Shown here piece by piece: positions 56,335 to 64,000 of a stretch of DNA of 64,000 bases; position 1 is the stretch's first letter; each line of letters starts with the position of its first letter. Both the position numbers and the translations under genes were made by a program. Source of the stretch: Erodium maritimum (taxonomy: Eukaryota; Streptophyta; Magnoliopsida; Geraniales; Geraniaceae). The notes beneath the pieces are model-generated. The model made no database searches. It was not told where the DNA came from and was given only the letters and a program-made list of their open reading frames with translations. Location: contig OY997594.1 of the NCBI GenBank assembly GCA_963921825.1, positions 6,329,001-6,393,000 of the forward strand, written 5' to 3'.

Positions 56335-57682
56335 ATATGGCTTGGCGCTCCAGTCCTTTTGGAACTCCAGCATCGACAAATCGAACCGTGGGGTACCAAC
56401 ACCCTCCCGGTCACATTCACGGACTACATGTTCGATCAACCCACATTTAAAACAAAATGAAGGGAGCTTTGTGTAGGTGAGCGAGACACGAACCGGTTCA
56501 GGAAAGTCCCTAAAGCGTAGTAGCATGTGACATCGTTGAGGAGGCTCCACGAGGTGCTCGAACCTCACTTTCACCGTCCCTCCCCAAGAGAGGCCCCATT
56601 GGTCACATAGGACAGCGACAGAAAGCCCAAGAGCTGATCCAATTGTCTCCCCCGTTTATCGGTTCCGTACCAATAGAGGGAGTCCATGAGCGTGAACCCA
56701 CAGCTGAAACCGATCTAGGGCGGGGGCTCCCTAGCCATCAAGTCCAAGTCTCCTAGTAGAAGCGGCCGCTCATCGAAGCACCAGGGTTCGTTGCCACGAA
56801 CCCATGCACGATCCTCCTCCGACTCAAAGTAAAATCCAAATACTTTGGGATCAATATCCTTAATCACGAAGCCCTCCGAATATTTCCCCCAAGCTTTGGC
56901 GATGATTCAGAGTAAGGCCTCCTTTCAGGGAGGCTTCAAGGTCCAAAGCTTTCCCATCATGACAAATTGTTGACGGCCATAACAGAAGGGCTTACTGGAG
57001 AGTACGACACCACGACCTCTAGTTCCTCCTCCTCCTCCAGCGAGCATGAGAAGAAGCCATCTTGGAGACTAGAAATGTTAGAATCGAGGGAATCCGTCAT
57101 GCCCATTGCCCCTAAAACGACTCCGACTTCCTTCGGTTTGAACACCCGTCGACGATGAACCATGCCTGGTGGCGAAGTGAGCAAGACTGGGATGACCGGT
57201 ATTCGCGCCGCATTGGGGATCGCAACCCCAGCACAGAGCGCCTTCAATTCCTCCCTTCCAGGCTCAACCAACGATGCTTTCCCACGGAGAGGGTTCCGAC
57301 ACAGTGGGGTAGACGAGGCGATGTAGGGGGCGACTGGTGGCGGCAGAATCATGTTGGGAACAATCATGGACGACGACACAACCCTCGAACCATCGATGGG
57401 GATAGAGGATGTTGGTGGAACCTTAGCCGTAAGGTTGCTTGTTAGGGAAGAAACCGTCGTAGCCTTGAGAGGACGCCTCGTCGTGGCTTTGCTACCAGAG
57501 CAGAGAGCCCTAGAGAGAAAGCCACGATATAAGTTGATGGTGGTAACATGAGGACGGTTGATAGTTGGGAAAGAGAAGTCGGAGAAGCTTGTCTGGGTGA
57601 GATTTGCTTCTATCTCCTTCGACGCGTATTAATAGAGGTTCCACATCAGAGGATGGACGAGGGGAGGCACAAGTGCCAAGAG
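56335..57682 (-). mobile_element. LINE-like ORF1-only retroposon E8, lacking 3' end
   Basis: The sequence matches E4 from its ORF1 end (plus-strand CGCATATGGCTTGGCGC) to near its 5' end (CCACATCAGAGGATGGA). The minus strand encodes the N-terminal region with a shorter Glu run (SCSLEEEEELEVV), a decayed DUF4283 region and a good knuckle CFKCGLIEHVVREC (56,574-56,329). The E4-type 3' UTR and A-tail are missing, so its left edge is a junction with the end of segmental unit 1. Its 5' end directly adjoins the promoter block of copy 4. Confidence 0.75.
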
Positions 57683-57709
57683 TTGGGGCCCACTATGAAT
57701 CAAAGTGTC

Positions 57710-57716
57710 TATAAAA
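57710..57716 (+). promoter_or_regulatory. TATA box of nucleoredoxin-like copy 4
   Basis: TATAAAA in TCTATAAAATAAAACTATGA, about 85 bases before the ATG, followed by the block GTAGTTCCGATCTATAGC that is shared with copy 3. Confidence 0.7.
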
Positions 57717-57800
57717 TAAAACTATGACATTACCTTCCTCGCCCTCATACGTAGTTCCGATCTATAGCTAGGGCAGATATATATCATACCAGATAGAGAG

Positions 57801-60111
57801 ATGGCAACCGCAAGAAGAATTGTATCCACAGCGGTGAAGCGAATAGGAATTGGTCAGTGGTCAATGGCTATAAGCGATAAAACAACCGATCTGTCCACTG
57901 CAATGGTCAAACAATGGTCAACCAACAAGACTCGTGATCTATCCACAGCCGTCAAGCAATGGGGAAGAGGAGTTCCTCAATGGCCCGACAGAAAGTTACG
58001 ATTTTTTCAGAATCCTTTCACTGCTCACGGTCTGGATGAGCTTGGGTATACCGTTGTTCTCGCCGACCTCCTCTTCACGCCGGAAAGGGACTTCCTCGTC
58101 AAAAACAACGGCCAAAAGGTATATACATGTTCATGAAATTGTAATTCAGTAATACCTGTAATTGTGCGTCATTTTGTAGAAAACAACGGCAAAAAGGAGT
58201 TAATTTACTGTTGTTTTCTGCAATTTGTGGGGTACAAAATGACATTTTAGAAGTCAACAGTTATGTTGGAATAAAAAAAGTCAAACGACAGGTGTATAAA
58301 GGAGATTCCCCATTTATCTAAGCTTCATACATTCTCAATTTATACAATATTGTACAGATTAAGGGTGATGATCTGCTGGAAAGACTATTGTCTTATTTAT
58401 CGTCCCATTAGACGCCTACTACGTGTCGGGGTCTGGTGAGGATGTGACGAGGCCGGGGGCAGGGGATACTTGGGATATGATCGATGCTTACCACGAGCTT
58501 CTGCGTGTAGGAAGTAATGTCGAGTTTGTTTTTGTGCCTGTTCGAATTTATGGTCCTGATGGATCTGTAGATGACCGCGAAGAGGGGTTTTACCATGACA
58601 TATTCTCCGCCGTGCCTTTCCCTGCCATCCCTTTCTCCGATACTCAACCTCAGGACGGCCCTGTTGTGCAGACATTTTCTCTTGAAGATCTTAGTCTGAG
58701 TGACCAAGATGTGCCATACTGGGTGGTCATTGATCCAACCGACACAGTTGTGGCCACCCGGTACTTATGCACTGATCTTTTCAAACTCTTTGGCGGAGCG
58801 GAGCTTCATCCTCTCTCGAGAGAGAGGATACAGAACTTACATTACTCCCATTTAACCGAATCGAGGTTGCAGCGTATTAGAAAGTGGGATCAACTATTGG
58901 CATCTGATACTCGTGATTTCTTACTCTCAAGCAACGGGGACAAGGTACACGAACTCCATCGATTTCGTTTTCCTTCAATTACTTGGCATCTAAATCATAC
59001 TCACACTTGTTTGCAGGTACCCATCTCCTCCCTTAAAGACAAGCTCGTAGGCTTGTATTTCTGTGAAAACAAACCACAGCCTCCTCGCTTGCAAGTGCTC
59101 AAGAAGGTTTATGAGGAGGCTAAATCGCATGGTTATGATTTCGAGATCGTGCAAATAACCTTCCATTACCATCCTTTCAATGCCTTCTACCCCGGTGACA
59201 CAGACCCGACTGTACTGCAATGCTGTGAAGATGTCAGCTGGTTGACACTGCCTTTCAAGGACCCAAGCTGTAGGAAAGTACAACGCATCCTTCACTGTCT
59301 TAAAGAAGAGGATACATATTGGTACTCAAAAGATTTAGAAGATCTCGAAGTTGCAGAACAGTGGGTTGGAGATAGCCTCATTTTAATCTATCCACACCAG
59401 GGCGAGGCTGAGACTGAGGTTGATCAGGATAGTGGAGTCCAATTTGAGTTATCAGGTGCAGAAATTCTTGATATTTGGGGGGTTGAAGGCTATCCGTATA
59501 AACGACCATCTCTTTACCAGCTCGAGTATGAGGTACAAAAAAGAGATGTCACATTGCAATCACTTTTTCCTCCTGGAGACCGTCTCATCCGGCGTGTGGG
59601 AGATGGATATGATCTTGTTGATGCTGCTTCCCAACTCTCGGGGAAGAGGGTTCTTGTTTTGTTTGCAAAGCAGTATGGAGGCCACCGTGAGCGTGGTGGT
59701 AACTTTGTATCGATGCTGAAATCAGCGTATGAGGCGCAACAAGAAGATAACGTAGATGAAGAACGTAAGTTTGAGGTGGTGTATGTCTCAACTGGACTAT
59801 GTGAGTCGTCCTTCGATGAGTTCACCAAAGACATGCCATGGTTGGTTCGGCCGTATTGTAAATACGGGATACATACTTTCTTGCCAAAGTGTATCAAAGC
59901 GAATGCAAGTGAGGCGTGTGCTGTGGCGTTTAACGAGCAAGGCGAGCTCATTGCCAAGGCAAATCCCTTACCCGAAACGAAGGAAGGTGAGAAGCTTCAA
60001 TTCCCCTTCATTGATCAAGATTTGGAAAAGGCTATCAGCTTGGAAGTTGAAGCAATGTGTAGTGTGGCTAATTATGTGCCTAATATCCTGCCTTGCGATC
60101 TTTCCCAGTAG
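57801..60111 (+). CDS. Nucleoredoxin-like protein without CxxC, copy 4, with a 1-base deletion in exon 2
   Basis: Exons by comparison with copy 3 are 57,801-58,118, 58,358-58,944 and 59,017-60,111. The leader (STAVKRIG, STAMVKQW, STAVKQW), the domain order and PQPP in place of CPPC are the same as copy 3. Near 58,378-58,381 it reads CTGCTGGAAAG where copy 3 has CTGCTGGGAAAG. This single-base loss puts exon 1 out of frame with the rest of exon 2. A cryptic acceptor at 58,382-58,383 (GGAAAG/ACTATT) would restore the frame at the cost of nine residues. Everything from 58,384 to 60,111 is open. The C-terminus is longer than in copy 3 and ends LPCDLSQ. The copy is either a recent pseudogene, rescued by splicing, or miscalled at one base. 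Confidence 0.7.
58945..59016 (+). other. 72-nt stop-free intron 2 of copy 4
   Basis: The borders are AAG/GTACAC and TTTGCAG/GTACCC. Like its partner in copy 3, the intron is a multiple of three and free of stops in frame, although its sequence differs considerably. Confidence 0.8.
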
Positions 60112-60384
60112 GATTGTTGTTTAAGGGGATAATTGCACCTATTCATATCTTTTTTATGAAAGAGCACTTAATTATGTTTACATGTACATGATTTTCACTT
60201 AGTTATGCATAATTTCAGAATTCGCTTTTGTGGTACCATAACTTTCTAATGTAACTTCAGGTCTACCATTCCAACAAATTTCATGAAGGAACTTGATTAA
60301 ACATATGGCATTTATGGAGGTTTAGCCAATTTTTCTTTTTTATTTAGTTGGGTTAGTAACATAACTTGTTTGTAGGGATGGCAA

Positions 60385-61095
60385 AATAACCCGAACCTGG
60401 TGGGTACCCAATATCTTCCGGTACAGTTTATAAAATTTTGCTCCTCTAGATCAGTTTTTTTTGGGCTCCTTTTCTGTGTTTAAAAGGGTTGCTTCCTAAG
60501 TACAATATATTTGTTCGGTTGATTATGCATAATACTTTACCTACTTTGGTATTTTTGGAAGCGAGGGGATGCAGAATAGTTTTAAATGATATGTTATGCA
60601 AATTGTGTAAGTTGGTTTTTGAGGATACAGATCATTTGTTATTACACTGTGAATATGGTGGAGGTGTGTGTGGAACAGAGTACTCGTTTGGTGGTCCTTA
60701 AATTGGGTTATGCCGGCTGATTTTAAATCAGTATTGGTGATCTTGAGTGATCTTTTGGTAATAATAAGGTGGTTGAAGTTGGGATATTTAACTTGCTGGT
60801 GTATTTGGCTTCAACAAAATGGATCAGTTCATAAGGGTCGGGTTGACACCCTTGATGAGGTTTTGAGGAAATTACAAGCTCATTCGTTTAGTGTACTTAG
60901 ATTGGCATTTGAATCAAAATTTTAATACATCAAATTTTAATATAAGTAACACAAGATCGAAAATAAGAGGAACCAAAATATTTATAACTTCGAGACGAAT
61001 GTTATGTGGCAAAAGATACAGAAAATGTGCAAGTACGGGTGAAAAATTCTCTCAAATTTCTAGTTTCAATCCTTGCTTTTATATATTATTATAGT
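60385..61095 (+). mobile_element. LINE ORF2 C-terminal fragment (zf-RVT)
   Basis: Broken frames read LCKLCKLVFEDTDHLLLHCE, then VWNRVLVWWSLNWVMPADFK and CWCIWLQQNGSVHKGRVDTL. This is the zinc-binding region and tail that follow plant LINE and related reverse transcriptases. Only the 3' end is present. It is inserted in unit 2 and absent from unit 1, where the flanking sequence is continuous (GTAGGGATGACAAAATCCTG). Confidence 0.75.
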
Positions 61096-61376
61096 TCAGA
61101 AAAATTCCTGTTTTCGATTTCTAACCTTGTTTTTTAAGCAAGTTTTGGTAGCTTGGGTTGACTTGGCATTGGCAAGCCTTTTTTTAGAGAGTTCTAGCAG
61201 TTCGTTCATTTTTCAAGTTCAACAAAAATTCAACAATGTTGGGAGAGATTTACATTATTTCAGAAGTTCTGCCTATTACATTTTAAAGGGTTAATCATTA
61301 AAAACTACCTTCTGCCGAATTTTTTTTTTAAAACTATCTTATATGTATTGCTTTCACCAAAATAATATTGTCCACG

Positions 61377-63530
61377 GGAGCAAGAGTTTCGTGGTCAACA
61401 ATGGGGCTCGGTGAGAGAAGATGAGATCAATGGCGGGGATACGACTTTAATGGGAGGTGACGACTATGATTTTTTGGATAAGCAGATGGATCAGGATGGA
61501 CGGGGATCAGAGATCCCTCCGGTGGTGGTGCAACGTCTAAGAGGGGTCGTACCGAGGGACGAAGATCAGGTGGTGGGGCCGGGACTTGGCCACCCACCTT
61601 TTCACCGAGGAACCATGATGGGAGAAATGGGCGGGACAAGTTGGGCCGTTCATCACTGGAAAAGGAAAAGGACCAATGGGCTTGGGGTTCAACGAGTTAG
61701 ACAGTTGGGAGCCCAGACAATACGGGTCGAACGTGGGGGTTTCCCCTTTACCGGACCGAACCAGGAGGGGCCCAATCGAGACAACCAGGGCCGGGGGAAC
61801 ATTCCCTTTCGGGTATCGAACCAACGAATTCTGAGAGCAGTTCAGGGTGAGCAGGACCACTAGTTTCGAGGAAAGCACCTTACAGACAGGAGGAAAATGG
61901 ACAACCTGACATGGGTGACCTGAATAGTGGTACCTTCGTTGGGGATTTGTGGAAGGGGTCTTAATTTCGCATATGCAGTAGGAGTAAAGGTTGTGGACTC
62001 AAAGACTTTATTCTGGCAAACCTTGGTAGACCAGTTATGCGACCTCTATCAGCTACAGGATGTGGAGGCCCGTCCTCTGAAGGATGGGGCGGTGGGTTTC
62101 TTTTTTCGACCAGCACGAGAACGGGCTGGAGTCTTGGTCGGGGAGGCATGGGCTTTTCGCCGGTCCCTCGCACTCTTTGCGGAGTTAAGGCCCCACATGA
62201 GGCCCCGAGATATGACTTTCATTCATTTCTCGGTACCTTTTGGTGGGAGCTTGGAATAAGGGCGTCAGTTGGGAAGTGCGCTCGGTATTTATCTGGCGGT
62301 GGATGATGATGCTGATGGAATGTGTTGGGGTGTTCTCATGAGAAACAAGATCTGAGTGGATGTCCGACTTCCTCTGTAGAGCCAATTGTGGTTCCGACTT
62401 ATAGGGTCTCAAGTACGGATATTATTGCATATATCTTATAAACGTCTGTCAGATCATTATTTTTGTTGCAACTGCGTCGTGCATCTGTTGTCGGTCTGTC
62501 CATCGGATGGAGGAAACAAGGGACCTTCTCTTCTATCCTTGGCGGACCTAAGATCAGCTGGTTCTCAGGCGCGCCATACAAGGGTGGTCCCGAGTACCAA
62601 TTGGGTATACATGGGGTGTTCGTCTGGCCCTTATGGTGCCGAGGCCAGTAGATCGTAAGGGCAAAGGGAAGGCGTCCGTAGAGGAGACTTACCCAATAGA
62701 GTGAGCTCAATATTTTCCCCTCAGAAACAATCACCCGACTTGGGTCTCGGAGGCACGAGACCGATCTTTTCTCGTCATGGGGAACCATCCGGGCGCCTCG
62801 AAAGACCCCTCATTCCGAAGAAGAGGCCCTCATATCCACCCATCACTTCCCAGGGCTACTCTCATTCCTTTTCAAAGAGTCGGGGGGAGGAACATCTGGC
62901 TGCTTCCCCGAACTTAGCCATATCCTCCCTTCTAATCGACGGAAGCGGTTAGTAAGAGAGGACCAGGTGCTGGATTCAGAGGGCTCTACACGTTCCAAGG
63001 GAGCGCCTCGATCAGCGGTAGGGGGCTACAAGCACCCTCGCCTCAATCAATGAGGAGCTCGTGATCCAGTGAGGGGTCGACCAACAACACCGCCTCACTA
63101 GACGTACGATGGCAGTGCTCCTATCAAGTTCTAGCACGATACTCTTCTACCACCTCGAGGCCCAGCACTCTAGCGTTCTTGGAGCCATACATTATCATTT
63201 CAAGGAGGACAACGCACGCTGGTATCTTGTGAGAGTATACAGTTTGTCTAGGCACCATTATAGGAAATGGGCCGACTCTGTCCTAGCTTCCCATTTGAAT
63301 TCAATGTATCGGTTTTTTCGAAAATAAATTACCGTAGTATCCCCTTCCAAACATTCCAATAAAACACTTTAGTATTTGAGCATTTATATTCAATTATTAG
63401 TTTCTTTTACTGTCGGATTCCATGATGTTAAGACCTTTTATTTAATATTTTAGTCTTTAAATTGTGTTGCGTTCATTTTGGATTGAGTTTTTATCCTGTG
63501 AATATATAGTTACGCTTATTGTTAAAAAAA
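61377..63530 (+). mobile_element. LINE-like ORF1-only retroposon E7
   Basis: This is the duplicate of E6 without the MITE. It contains FAYAVGVKVVDSKTLFWQTL, then DGAVGFFFRPARERAGVLVG and MRPRDMTFIHFSV (DUF4283), the TAG at about 62,374 (CTCTGTAGAGCCAA), a damaged knuckle in which the first Cys is Tyr, and the 3' UTR with an A-run near 63,525. A small deletion after FIHFSV shifts the frame relative to E6. Confidence 0.75.
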
Positions 63531-63659
63531 CTGATATGGTAATTTAAGAGTAGACATCCGTACATAGTTTTTAAATTAACCTATTTTTAAACATGTGAAT
63601 TAAATTCTTCAGTAAAAATATCGGGAAAATTGAACTTGATAAATATCTAAACGTAAAAA

Positions 63660-64000
63660 GAAAAACCTAAACCCAGTGTGTGCTCGGTCTTCTCGGTTCT
63701 CGCGCGTCTCATCTCCGTCACTGGCCGATCTCAGGTAAGCTCCTTATCTATGGCACCAATGAATCATCCACTGGTTCTCAGTCCTTGACTCCTTCTAATT
63801 CATTCTCGATGTCCTCAATCTGGAGCTTGATACAGGGTTTTCTCTGGTTTGCTAAATTTGTTTCTGTTTGTGTTTTGGAGTTCAAACACTCATTTGTGCT
63901 TGCATCTTCTAAGGCTTTCTTTTTTGCATTACAATTCAATCTAGCAACAGTATTGATTATCGTGTGTGGGTTAGCAGTATTGATTATTGAATCAAATGGG
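63660..64000 (+). promoter_or_regulatory. Possible 5' UTR exon and intron of a gene beyond the right edge
   Basis: AACCTAAACCCAGTGTGTGC, then TCTCGCGCGTCTCATCTCCG and GGCCGATCTCAG/GTAAGCTCC, look like a GC-richer untranslated first exon with a strong splice donor at 63,735. The following DNA is T-rich like a plant intron. No coding sequence is visible before the window ends. Confidence 0.4.

Larger units (their letters stand above)
57683..63577 (+). repeat. Tandem segmental duplication, unit 2
   Basis: The unit holds nucleoredoxin-like copy 4, a 3' flank with an inserted LINE fragment, and retroposon E7. See unit 1 at 50,701-56,324. After ACATAGTTTTTAAATT the sequence changes to AACCTATTTTTAAAC. 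Confidence 0.85.

Noticed and set aside
39989-60111. Assignment of the array to sieve element occlusion (SEO) proteins
   Set aside because: Those also have thioredoxin-like folds, but the lead-in motifs (LLFTPERDFLV, NGDK-VPISSLKGKLVGLYF) are those of nucleoredoxins.
1-64000. tRNA, rRNA, CRISPR arrays
   Set aside because: None was seen by eye on either strand; a tRNA scan was not possible here.

Overview
The window looks like nuclear DNA from a flowering plant, probably a eudicot. It is AT-rich. Its few genes have spliced exons with GT-AG introns, and most of the rest is plant-type mobile DNA: non-LTR retroposons, MITEs, a long solo LTR and a copia remnant. No bacterial-style operons, CRISPR array, tRNA or rRNA were seen.

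Left part (1-27.7 kb). This is mostly repeats. It holds two broken duplicates of the 3' end of an ARFRP1-type small GTPase gene (1-600 and about 12,995-13,960) and three dispersed fragments of one gene family I could not identify (12.2, 16.0 and 22.1 kb). It also has foldback elements, a long-TIR Mutator-like element with a GC-rich cargo (5,128-6,910), a PIF/Harbinger derivative (8,419-9,351), a hAT-type element just after a start codon (14,626-15,439), and a 3.9-kb solo LTR with a perfect 5-bp target duplication (17,641-21,527). Two coding-less A-tailed retroposons and a copia RNase H remnant follow.

Middle (27.9-30.9 kb). An intact six-exon gene on the minus strand encodes a 205-aa ARF-related GTPase (ARFRP1/GB1 type). 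It is the best-supported conserved gene in the window.

Right part (31-64 kb). A tandem array of four nucleoredoxin-like genes lies on the plus strand (about 40.0, 46.1, 50.8 and 57.8 kb). These have the repeated thioredoxin-fold layout of plant nucleoredoxins, but the CxxC catalytic motifs are gone from every domain, there is no C-terminal C1-like domain, and exon 1 encodes a new leader of repeated STA[V/M]K motifs. Copy 1 is a pseudogene. Copy 2 has lost the exon for domain 1. Copy 3 is intact (655 aa). Copy 4 is nearly identical to copy 3 but has a 1-base deletion at the start of exon 2. Copies 3 and 4 belong to a roughly 5.6-kb tandem segmental duplication.

Between and around these genes sits a family of LINE-like retroposons that carry only an ORF1 (DUF4283 plus zinc knuckle) and no reverse transcriptase. 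Many have A-tails and target duplications of 11-18 bp. Three of them lie antisense directly upstream of nucleoredoxin-like copies. The redox-dead nucleoredoxin-like array and the ORF1-only retroposon family are the two most unusual things here.
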